Assembly (NCBI GenBank): GCA_030063045.1
Contig: JAQSEB010000066.1
Coordinates: 992,001 to 1,056,000, forward strand
Direction: 5' to 3'
Length of the DNA stretch: 64,000 bases
Source: Pratylenchus scribneri
Lineage: Eukaryota > Nematoda > Chromadorea > Rhabditida > Pratylenchidae
Shown: positions 38,572 to 49,163 of the stretch, piece by piece
How the letters are laid out: every line of letters starts with the position of its first letter
Position numbering within the stretch: the stretch's first letter is position 1
Position numbers and translations under genes: made by a program
The notes under the pieces: model-generated
The model's input: only the letters and a program-made list of their open reading frames with translations
What the model was told of the DNA's origin: nothing
The model's database searches: none

Positions 38572-41500
38572 ATGCTCTTTCCTCTGCTTGTCATATTCTC
38601 CTCCTTCCTTTTGATCGCCTTCTACAATTTTCATTGGAAAAGACGCAAATTGCCGCCTGGGCCAATGCCATGGCCAATACTCGGCAATTTGTACGTTCAT
38701 TTTTAAATATAAAAGAATATTTCGGCATCAATTTCCCCATTAGAATTCAAATATTCTTTATTTTGGATTGCGGATATCTGAATATATTTATTACAATTAA
38801 ATTTTGTTTGAAAAATTTTTAAAATGAATTCGGCTAATGCGTAATTAAGAATAATTATTTGCAAAGAATTTAATTGTATTACTTGTTATTATCTATTTTC
38901 CTGATATTGAGGATTAATTTAGTATAATTCAAATATTTTTCTTCAAAATTTCACACCATTCACCCAATTTGTAGGTTGGATGTGGCCAAGGACAAGACAA
39001 GTTTTCAAATTTTCCGTAAATGGGCAGACATATATGGGCCAATTTATACGGCGTGGTGGGCCGAAGAACCGTACATAATCATCACTGATTATCAACTGAT
39101 GAAGGATGCTTATGTGAAGCAGGCAGAAGCATTCAGTGGTCGGCATTTGCTGCCAATTTCAAACATTCTTAGCGGTAGGAGAAGTAAATATTATTGGTAT
39201 ATTTTTAAATTTTTGTAGAAGCCAATCATTCGGCCGGTGTTGCCCGAATAAATGGGGTGAGTGAATAGTCAAAAGAATTTTTATTTTAACTCAAATTTTT
39301 AATAGGAATCATGGCGAGAATTGCGCAAATTCTCAATGAAATTATTACGCGATTTGGGTGTTGGCCGAAATGGAATGCAGGAAAGGGTGAGTCAAAAAGA
39401 ATTTTAGTGAATATTATAGAAATTACAAAAATTAACTAAAATTATTATATGGCCATTACTTTTATTTTAAAAATATAATTATTTTCGCAGATTTTGCCAA
39501 CAGTGAAGGCGATTGTCCGAAAATTGGACACGGATTTGTCCAATGATATTGTTGAATTCAATATGCTTCCATTCTTCAATTTCTTCACAGCAAATGTGAT
39601 TAATGAATTGACATTTGCCACCGGATTTGATGGGGTCAGTTTTATAACAAAATTAAAGGGAAATAGGTTTATAAAAATAAATTAAAATTATTAATTAAAA
39701 ATAAATAATCACCCATTATTATAGAATAATCACCATCATTATGAGCAATTGATGCATTTGTCCGAAACAATCCACTCAAATTTTACATCAATTCCTGGCA
39801 TTCTTGTGGCATTGATTCCATATTTGCGACATTTACCAATGTTCAAAAACACATTCAACAAAGTGAGGACAAAATAAACATATTTAAATTAACATCATTT
39901 TCAAATAGAATACTAAAAAATTTAAAAATTCATTAAATAAAAATTAAATTTTTTATCTAAATGAATAAAAAATTAAGATGAATGGTCCATGGGAAGCATT
40001 CCATGCATATTTTGAGCAGGGAATTCAGCAACGAATTGCGCACAGGCAGGCAATGGCCGGTGGCCAACGGAGATTTAGTTTGGTCCGAAAACGAAGTGGC
40101 AGCATTGGCCAAACATTTGGTTAGTCAACATATTGAGGAAATGAATATTAAAAATATTATTCAGCGAACTTTCGAAAACGCAGTGGAAGTGGCGGTGCCA
40201 ATGGAGGAATGCGAAGCCGAAAACAATCAAATGAAATGCAAACTCAGAAGAAAATATCAACCGGCACTATTGGCCCAGCACGAAAGAAGAGCAGCACCGC
40301 ACGAATTTTCAAACAAATGCAAAATATGCAGAATTCACGAGAAAATTTGGATGAAATGAACGGAGAAATTGGTGGAGGAGGAGGAGGCGTTTTCCAAAAG
40401 CCAATGCGCAAATTCAGCAGCACAGCGGTTGGAAGAAAAGTGAGTGGAATTTGGGGGAAAGTGGAGTATTTTTTGAATAGTGTATAGAAAGAAGGGAAGG
40501 CAATTTTATTATTAAAATTAATCAAAACGTGTCAAATTAATTTATATTTCATTTGAAGGGAATAAAATTTCTGGTAAAAAAATTTTAGATTAAAATGGGG
40601 AAACATGATTTTAAATCAAAATAAATTTATTCATTAAAAAATTTAAATATTTTTTCAAAGAGAGTTATAGGGAAATAGGAATAAAAATAAAGAAGAAAGG
40701 CTTAGAGGTATACGGTAAGCAAAGAAGGGAAAAACAAAAAATCAAGGAAAAGGAAAGAGAAAGGCTTAAGGGTATACGGTAAGCAAAGAAGGGAAATCAA
40801 GGAAAAGGAAAGAGAGAGAAAGGCTTAGGGGTATACGGTAAGCAAAGAAGGGAAAATCAAGGAAAAGGAAAGAGAGAGAAAGGCTTAGGGGTATACGGTA
40901 AGCAAAGAAGGAAAAAATCTAGGAAAAGGAAAGAGAGAGAAAGGCTTAAGGGTATACGGTAAGCAAAGAAGGGAAAATCAAGGAAAAGGAAACAGAGAGA
41001 AAGAGGTCGGCAATAGAACAAAAGTGGTCGCTCACTTCCAATTCCAATTGCACTCTTTTTTATAAGAAGGAATTATTTATGATATATATTAAATTAATAA
41101 AATAAAATTGCAAACAATTTGATAAATTCTAAATTACTTGATAAAGAGAAAGCTCTATCGAATGATATAAAAATTCACAAAAATAAAACTAGCAAAAATG
41201 AATGAAAATGCCATTGGAAAATATTGTAAATCAAATAATAATTTAATTTAAATTTCAGGTGAGTCGAATGCAATGGACAGTTGTTGTTGAAAGGGAACAG
41301 ACACCGTCCGAATGTTTTGTCGACCTTTTCCTGGACAAATTGGACCAACAAGGACCGGACAAATTTTTAAAGTTGCTCAAAATTAAATTATTTTTCTAAT
41401 TATTTTCCCTTACAGTATGGATTCCCTCCGAGGAATGTGCTTTGATTTGTTCGTTGGTGGCCAAGAGCCAACCGCATCCACCCTTGGATTTATGACAATT

Positions 41501-42982
41501 TATATGCTTTTGGACCAACAAAGGCAGAAGAAATTGCATGCAGAATTGGAGGCATTCGCATTGGAAAAAGGATGGAATGGGTGGGAAAATTAATTCATAA
41601 ATAATTAACCAAAATTATTTTTTTAGTGAATTTGAGGAGGATGAATGGATTGGATTGGCCGATCGACCAAAATTGCCCTATATGAATGCCGTGATCAATG
41701 TGAGGGAAATAATTTATGGAAAAATAATCACAAATTTGCACAGGAAACTCAACGAATTGTGAATATTTTGCCAATGAATTTGACCCATCAAACAACATGC
41801 GACACACAAATTGGCGATTTCAAATTGCCAAAGGGCATCGCTGTTGTCGCACAAATGAGCTCCATTTTTTATGATCCAAAAGTGGGTCCAGTATCCAGTT
41901 CATTAATTATTATTTAATATTTTATCATTGATAAATCATCCATATAAAAAAGAGCATATTTATATTATTTTCCTCTAAAATATTTATTAAATAAATCAAC
42001 ATTTTTGCAGCTTTTCCCGGAGCCCGAAAAATTCATTCCCGAAAGATTCATTGACGAGAATGGGCAATTGAAGAAATGCGAAGAATTAATTCCATTTTCA
42101 TTGGGCAAAAGGTAATAAGAGAAAATATTAATTAATTTAAAATTAAATTATTTCGCATCAATAGAAATTGCATTGGCGAAGGATTGGCCCGAGCCGAACT
42201 TTTTCTTTTTGCCGCAAATTTCTTCAATAAATTTCATGTACTTCCAGCGGATCCACTTCGACCACCAAGCATCGAGAAAAAGGTGAAAAATTTGAATTAA
42301 TAATTAATTGGTTTTTGATTAAAATTATAGATTATAAAATTGGTTTGAAATGCTCAAATTTTACCAATTGAAGTTTTTGGATAATCGAATTAATTTTTTC
42401 TTGAAAAACCAAAAATTTTAATTTAAAGCAAAATTTGAGGAAATAAAGGGATAAATCCAACAAAATGTATTTTAAATTTTAGTATTTTTTAATCCAATTT
42501 GTTGATAATAATATTATCATTCATTCGTCTAGATTTACTTCACGGCAATGCCGCATCCATACCGTTGTTGCCTGGTCCGCCGTAAACATTTGTTGGCCCC
42601 GCCTCCATGCAGTCCTCGTTCGCCATTCTTCTTCAAGGATGAAACCAATTCTGTTGAATTGCAATTACCGTGTTCCAGCAGTGGAAACAATTCGGATGAT
42701 GATTTTGTGCCAGTTTTCCCCATTTTGCCGGCTGGGCCACCCAAAAATGGATGGGCAATGGAAAAGGAGAATAATGCACCGGAAATGATGGAAGGGGATT
42801 TGGATGGGGATGAGGAGGATTTGAATGGGCCAATCAAACTTTTGGACCCGAATTCGATGCTGAAAAAGAGGAATAATTCAATTCGAAAGAATGGAATCAT
42901 TTCAACGCCCCAACAAAATGCACAAACCCAACAATTGATTGGAAACATGAATGAGGATGGGGCAAAGAAAGGGAGGAATTAA
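38572..42982 (+). CDS. Cytochrome P450, CYP33-like, with basic insert and long C-terminal extension
   Basis: A heme monooxygenase anchored in the ER membrane. Exons: 38572-38690, 38975-39174, 39219-39256, 39306-39386, 39491-39634, 39725-39862, 39978-40119, 40165-40439, 41259-41371, 41416-41580, 41627-41699, 41744-41881, 42011-42111, 42165-42282, 42533-42982 (about 764 aa). Seen: N-terminal anchor ([17 protein letters not shown]), hinge [14 protein letters not shown]-helix WRELRKF, I-helix [14 protein letters not shown]-helix ETQR, PERF and the heme loop FSLGKRNCIGEG (Cys ~578). WRELRKF...[16 protein letters not shown] fits nematode CYP33/CYP14-type enzymes. Odd: between helices F and G it carries about 100 residues rich in Lys, Arg, Ser and Gly (exons 7-8). 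After the normal end ([15 protein letters not shown]) it runs on about 130 residues, partly acidic. Typical length is about 500. The substrate is unknown. AATAAA lies at 43065-43070. Confidence 0.93.
40694..41000 (+). repeat. Five tandem 59-64-base units in a P450 intron
   Basis: Units start at about 40694, 40758, 40817, 40877 and 40938. Each contains AGAAAGGCTTA...GGTATACGGTAAGCAAAG, followed by a purine-rich AGGAAAAGGAAAGAG stretch. Every unit carries GGTAAGC, a match to a 5' splice donor, plus a purine-rich enhancer-like tract. They lie in the intron 40440-41258, directly after the odd insert-coding exon. Confidence 0.93.
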
Positions 42983-44625
42983 TTTGGAATTGATAATAAA
43001 TGAATGGAATTGATGAATGTTCTTATGGATTTATGAGGAATTTTTTTAATTTAATTTGGCCCAAAATAAATAATAAAGCATTAAAAGCTTCTTTTCTTTT
43101 AATCCCAGCAATTTTTGAAGTGGCAAAATTCTCTGGCCAAAATACCAAATTTTTACCCCAAAACTTGAAAATTGGTCTAATTTATTTAGTGGAAAAAAAT
43201 ATTTTGGGCAAATTAATTAATATTCAATTTAATAATTTGAAATGGAATAATTTCTATTTTTAAGATGTTAATTTCCCCCCAATTGACTGTTCATTTTGGA
43301 GCATATTTCTATCATTATTTTTATTAATTATTCATTTTTCATTCAAACCCAAAATCGCACAATATTCTCGAGCTTCACATAATTTTTTATTCTTCAATTC
43401 ACAAAATGATTCCGATTAAATTTTTCATAATCACAATAAACTATAAATAAATTATAAATCAGCGACGATTGGAATTGAATTTATAATAAATTTATATTTT
43501 GTGTACCAAAAAATGAATGTTCGGAGTTTGGCCAAAGTCTTAAAATATCTTAAATGGTGCTTTGAGCTCAATATGCCCATTTTTAATCATTTGCTTGGTT
43601 AATCAGCATTGTTGTCATTTATTTATAAGAAAAAAAAAATAATTTTCCCTCTCTTTAGTCTGCCCAATTTTTCAATTAGAAATTATTTTAAAATTTTAAT
43701 AAAATTAAACTCTCAAACATCCAAAAATAATTTCCCAAAAAAGTTATAATCATAATCATATGTGGTGCAAAAATCTCCATGAATTGGAATAATATTTGGC
43801 CAAAATTGTGATCAAAAATTATTTAGAATAACATAACTATGCGCTAATTGACAAAAGAAGAATCATTTCTAAAAATTAGCTTTCTATCCAAATTTCTCGA
43901 ATTCCTCTAATTCCTCTTATTATTGTTGGTTAAGGTCTAATTATGAACCGGGAATTTCTTACAGTTTTATAATCTTTTTTCCTCCAATTGGATTTTTGGG
44001 TTATTTTTTCTTTCCATAAATTCATTTAATAATTTCTTATACTTAATTGAACTTCGCCCAACAAAAATCTTCCGTTTTTCCCATTATTGCAGTTTTATCG
44101 ACCCATAATTCTCCCCCAGAGAGTGCACATTCGTCCTTCCCATTTTCACTTCCAACATTACCTGCCCATTTCTTTCACCCAAATCTCGAAAGATGCAATT
44201 CCTCTGCCCCACTCTCCACCCCCCCCCCCCCCCACGGCGAATTTCACCTCACCAAAAGACTTGACGGACAATTTTATGCATTTGGGTTGGAAAGGACACA
44301 CAAATTCCCCCAATCTTTACTTTTTCCTAATCGAATGATTTGACAAATTTGGAAAGTTCACCGTCAATTGTGCTCCCTATAACATCTCATTTTTTGTTAT
44401 ATTTTTCCAAATTAGAACTGAATGGCATCTGGCATGGTGCCACAAAAATGATTGAATTTGACCAATAAGTTATGGCCTATTGATATGCACAACTAATTGG
44501 CCAAATTCAATGATTTTGGTTTCCCTTTAGTCTCATCAAATGAACAATAAAAAACGTTTTATTAAAAAATTGCCAATTTTAAGGGTTTAATTTGTTATTT
44601 TTTTCTGTGATTTTCAAATTGGCAA
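42983..44625. other. Spacer between P450 and cytochrome b5
   Basis: A/T-rich, with the P450 poly(A) signal region near 43065-43077 and a run of 15 C at 44219-44233. The frames at 43000-43263 and 44047-44343 are low-complexity and have no supporting structure. Confidence 0.5.
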
Positions 44626-45966
44626 ATGACTGCCGGCAAAAAATTCACTCGGGACCAAGTGTTGGAACATAATTCCAACAACAGTTGTTGGATTATCATT
44701 GGCAACAAGGTTACTATCATATAAATGGAATGATATATTTTTGGGGATAAATAATTTTGTTTTAGGCAATCTAAACATTATAACAGTTTCGAAAATATTT
44801 TTAATCTGATTATACAAATGTTAGCAATTTTCTTTTAATTTAATCAAATTGTTGGCTACCAAAATGAAAGGATTGTTAAATATTTTGGATCTTTGAATGA
44901 AAATGGCCAAATATAATATTCGAACCAAAAATGTATCATAATATTAGAATGAGAATTACACATTAAAATAAGAATATGCCTAAAATCAAATGATGGAATT
45001 CATACAATGTTTTATAAAAAATTGTACCCATTTTGAGGTGTATGATGTGACCAAATTTCTGGACGAACATCCGGGTGGTTGTGAAGTTTTGTTGGAAAAA
45101 GCTGGCGAGGATCGAACCGAGGCATTCGAAGACATTGGCCATTCGACGGATGCAAGGCAAATGAAGGTTAAAACATTGATTGATTTGATGGATATAAAAA
45201 TTGATAATTTCAGGAAGATTATTGCATTGGCGAAATTGTTGAGGTAATTAAAGGCGAATCATTTAAATCATATCAATCATATGGCCTATAAAATTGGATT
45301 GGATTCATTTCGGATCCATCTATTTTAGTCCCTCATCAGAGAGTTTAACGAGCTACAATTCACCAAAAATAGATTTAGCTTTATATGTTAACTTTACAAT
45401 GGTAAAGATGTCCATTCAGAAACATACAAATGCCCAAAAATAAAAATGACCATTAATCATGGTCGTTTGTGTTTCAAAACGTTCAACATATTATTTGATA
45501 GCCTTTATTTAATGTTATTAAACATATGTTAGAAGATCATTTCAATTTATTCATTAACTGCCAAAAAGTGTGGCTGTCAAATTTTCTAGGATTAAATGGC
45601 TCTGAAAAGTGTTCTATTCTGATAAAAATTAGAATGGCCTCCCCGGCTAATTTTTAAGCATTAAATTCCAAATTCCATGAATTGATTTAATAAAATTTTA
45701 CTTTTATTGAATAAAAAATTTAATAAATGCAAATTTTTATTCTACAGTCCGAGCATTGGAAATATTCATATGACAAAAGAGAGACACTTTCTTCAACAAA
45801 TAAGAAAACGGATCAATCTGATGAGCAAAGGTTTAAAAAGATTCAAAATTAAGAATAAAACAATTAAATAAATTGCAGGAAGAATGGGCCAACGGAAATG
45901 ATTGTTTATTGCATTTTGTTCGCCATTTGTGCCGCCATTCTATATTATTTGCTGGTTGGATCATGA
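44626..45966 (+). CDS. Cytochrome b5, tail-anchored
   Basis: A small ER hemoprotein that passes electrons to desaturases and P450s. Exons 44626-44709, 45038-45166, 45214-45243, 45748-45830 and 45879-45966 join in phase to 137 residues. It starts [16 protein letters not shown], then [14 protein letters not shown] with heme ligand His39 and [12 protein letters not shown] with His63, the same spacing as in animal b5. The C-terminal segment 115-135 ([19 protein letters not shown]) is the tail anchor. Length is normal for the family. It follows the P450 on the same strand after 1.6 kb. The 45038 acceptor (TTTTGAG) is unusual but is forced by the conserved NKVYDVT junction. Confidence 0.95.
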
Positions 45967-46704
45967 TTGTCCAATATGGGTCAAATTGATGAGATGAAAG
46001 AATTATTCAAACTTGTTTTCCAATACAAATTAACTAATTTCAGAATTAAAAATACAATTAAAAAGGCTAACTAATTCTTTTAGTAATTCATCAAAAATTA
46101 ATAATAATTCACTTACATATTGTTTAGAATTTCAATTTTTCTAATTAATTCCTCTAACAATATTTTTAAATTTGATAAAATATTCTCTGACAATTAATTG
46201 ACTTTTGCTTTTTTTTTGATACATTAAATTAAATTGAAACAATTCTTTTCGATTTTTCTTTAAATTGAAATTTTTCCCAATTAATTTCATTTTTATCATC
46301 GATGGTTTCGGCTCTTTGTGTCAAAGATATGAAAATCAAAAGGAAAAATGGAATTAAAAATGAAAAAAAAAATAAAATAAAAAATGGCCACTAAATTGGT
46401 TGATGCATTGCCCTAATAAGGGAAATAGAATATGAATTGGCATGATAAAATACCGTACATTGCATTGTAATGGAATAATTGTTTATTCGATTACAGTGGA
46501 GGATTGGCCATCCAATTGTCAAAGAATTAAGGTAATAATAAATAATATTCGAAAATTAAGAAATTGCTGCATCCTAGCAGAGTTTTATTAAAGATCACAA
46601 TTTCAAACAATTGAAGTGGCAAATGAAGGCATACTCAGAGAATTAATCATGAATACTTTTAATTTGTTGTAAATTTTGTAAATATTTTTGAATTTTTAAA
46701 AAAC
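45967..46704. other. A/T-rich spacer after cytochrome b5
   Basis: 3' UTR and spacer up to the minisatellite. No frame or RNA gene is seen. Confidence 0.5.
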
Positions 46705-48064
46705 AATGTTTTTGTTTCTCCGAACATTTTAATGTTTTTGTTTCTCCAAACATTTAATGTTTTTTGTTTCTCCCAACATTTTAATGTTTTTGTTTCTCCA
46801 AACATTTTAATGTTTTTGTTATCTCCAAACATTTTAATTTTTTTGTTTCTCCGAACATATTAATGTTTTTGTTTCTCCAAACATGTTAATGTTTTTGTTT
46901 CTCCGAACATTTTAATGTTTTTGCTATCTCCAAACATTTTAATGTTTTTGTTTCTCCAAACATTTTAATGTTTTTATTTCTCCGAACATTTTAATGTTTT
47001 TGTTTCTCCAAACATTTTAATGTTTTTGTTTCTCCGAACATTTTAATTTTTTTGTTTCTCCGAACATATTAATGTTTTTGCTATCTCCAAACATTTTAAT
47101 GTTTTTGTTTCTCCAAACATTTTAATGTTTTTGTTTCTCCGAACATTTTAATGTTTTTGTTTCTCCAAACATTTTAATGTTTTTGTTTCTCCGAACATTT
47201 TAATGTTTTTGTTTCTCCAAACATTTTAATTTTTTTGTTTCTCCGAACATATTAATGTTTTTGTTTCTCCAAACATGTTAATGTTTTTGTTTCTCCGAAC
47301 ATTTTAATGTTTTTGCTATCTCCAAACATTTTAATGATTTTTGTTTCTCCGAACATTTTAATGTTTTTGTTTCTCCGAACATTTTAATGTTTTTGTTTCT
47401 CCGAACATTTTAATGTTTTTGTTTCTCCAAACATTTAATGTTTTTTGTTTCTCCCAACATTTTAATGTTTTTGTTTCTCCAAACATTTTAATGTTTTTGT
47501 TATCTCCAAACATTTTAATTTTTTTGTTTCTCCGAACATATTAATGTTTTTGTTTCTCCAAACATGTTAATGTTTTTGTTTCTCCAAACATGTTAATGTT
47601 TTTGTTTCTCCGAACATTTTAATGTTTTTGCTATCTCCAAACATTTTAATGTTTTTGTTTCTCCAAACATTTTAATGTTTTTATTTCTCCGAACATTTTA
47701 ATGTTTTTGTTTCTCCAAACATTTTAATGTTTTTGCTATCTCCAAACATTTTAATGTTTTTGTTTCTCCGAACATTTTAATGTTTTTGCTATCTCCAAAC
47801 ATTTTAATGTTTTTGTTTCTCCGAACATTTTAATGTTTTTGTTTCTCCTAACATTTTAATGTTTTTGTTTCTCCGAACATTTTAATGTTTTTGTTTCTCC
47901 GAACATTTTAATGTTTTTGTTTCTCCGAACATTTTAATGTTTTTGTTTCTCCTAACATTTTAATGTTTTTGTTTCTCCGAACATTTTAATGTTTTTGCTA
48001 TCTCCAAACATTTTAATGATTTTTGTTTCTCCGAACATGTTAATGTTTTTTTTTCTCCTAACAG
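46705..48064. repeat. 26-base minisatellite, about 52 copies
   Basis: The unit is AATGTTTTTGTTTCTCCGAACATTTT or close variants (CCGAAC/CCAAAC, TTTCTCC/CTATCTCC, ACATTTT/ACATATT/ACATGTT), running about 1,360 bases. Variant order repeats on a larger scale: a block with the short unit ACATTTAATGTTTTTTG and CTCCCAAC occurs near 46747 and again near 47427, so a segment of about 680 bases was itself duplicated. The unit is not a multiple of three and all frames hit stops. There are no unrelated spacers, so it is not a CRISPR array. Confidence 0.97.
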
Positions 48065-48459
48065 AATTTTTAAATTAATTTATTCCTAATAATGAATGAT
48101 AAAATAACTCATTAAAATTGGATTTGATTAATTAAAATATGGAACTTATAATGATGTCCTCAAATCTCAAAAATGCTTTGAATAAATTATGTTTATGTAT
48201 TAATAATAAATAAATTATCAATTGACAAGAGAAAAACGATTAAATCAATATTTCCAAATTTTTAAAAATAATTGATATAAAAAATATAAAAATAATAAAT
48301 ATTAATTTTTATTCATTCACTGATCCTTGAATAAATTTATGTGGCTGAAAAATACAAAAAATTAGAATTATGTCTTGGGAATGTTTTTGTGGAATGCATT
48401 TTGACTCTGTTTTTTATGAGCTTTTCCGCCAAAAAATCGTCATCTATTCTCCAAATGAA
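48065..48459. other. Spacer, 3' side of the peptide precursor gene
   Basis: A/T-rich. It probably includes the 3' UTR of the minus-strand gene that ends at 48460. Confidence 0.4.
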
Positions 48460-49163
48460 TCAATGCCCGTCGCCGCCAATTAGCATATTCGCAAAATTAG
48501 AATTGCTTTTATAGTAGAATGAACATTGCAGGGGAGAGAAGAAGCCTGGAATAAATTAAAATTAATATTAATTAAATTTTATAAAAATTTATAATATTAT
48601 ATTATAACTTACATTAATAAATTAAAAATATTAATATTATTTTTTTAAAATTATTTCTGAAATAAACACTCACAATTTTTTCTGGCCAATTTTCCATTTG
48701 CCCTTGGCATTCGACTCGGTGATGCCTCCATCTCTTCGGCTAATGCATTTTCGACCTCGGAATTGGCATTTGCCGCCAATCGGCCAAATTCAGCCATTTC
48801 CGTGTCCCTTCGGTGCAATTCACGATAGGCGGCTGCGGCACGGCGTTCGGCAATTGAGGGAATTGATCTGGAATTAAATTAAAATATAAAATTTATAAAA
48901 ATATTTAAAATGAACACTTACTGTCCAAAGAAGGCGGCCGCACTCCTCGATCCCCCATTGTTTTGCATCATTCCAATACTCCTATATGAATTGAGTACGG
49001 CCCCATCGCACATTGGCAAAATGGCCAAATTGATGATGCAAAGAAGGAGAATCAACAGTGAGGGAAAAATTGATGCTTTTTGCAAATTTTTGTTGGTGAA
49101 TTTGGCTTCATTTTGGATGTGGGATTGTTGTTTGGTGGAGTGGTTTGTTGATTTTGATGGCAT
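48460..49163 (-). CDS. Secreted peptide precursor with an allatostatin-C-like disulfide ring
   Basis: Three minus-strand exons (49163-48922, 48867-48674, 48545-48460) join in phase to 173 residues. It starts MPSKSTNHST, and residues 31-50 are hydrophobic (SIFPSLLILLLCIINLAILP), followed by a likely cleavage near CDG/AVL at 52-55. The middle is Ala/Glu/Arg-rich with several basic sites (AERR, HRRD). Near the end, after Arg-Lys (143-144), lies NCFFSPLQCSFYYK, with Cys146 and Cys153 six residues apart. Known: allatostatin-C ends QCYFNPISCF. The ring here matches it as C-aromatic-F-N/S-P-I/L-x-C. The ring sits on its own last exon. No other mature-part cysteine is seen, so a ring is the natural pairing. 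Fifteen residues follow (SNSNFANMLIGGDGH). Odd: the 30-residue n-region before the hydrophobic core. A neuropeptide role is inference. Confidence 0.75.

Noticed and set aside
46705..48064. Regular 26-base repeats as a CRISPR array
   Set aside because: Units abut with no unique spacers, and the genome context (spliced genes) is eukaryotic. It is a minisatellite.
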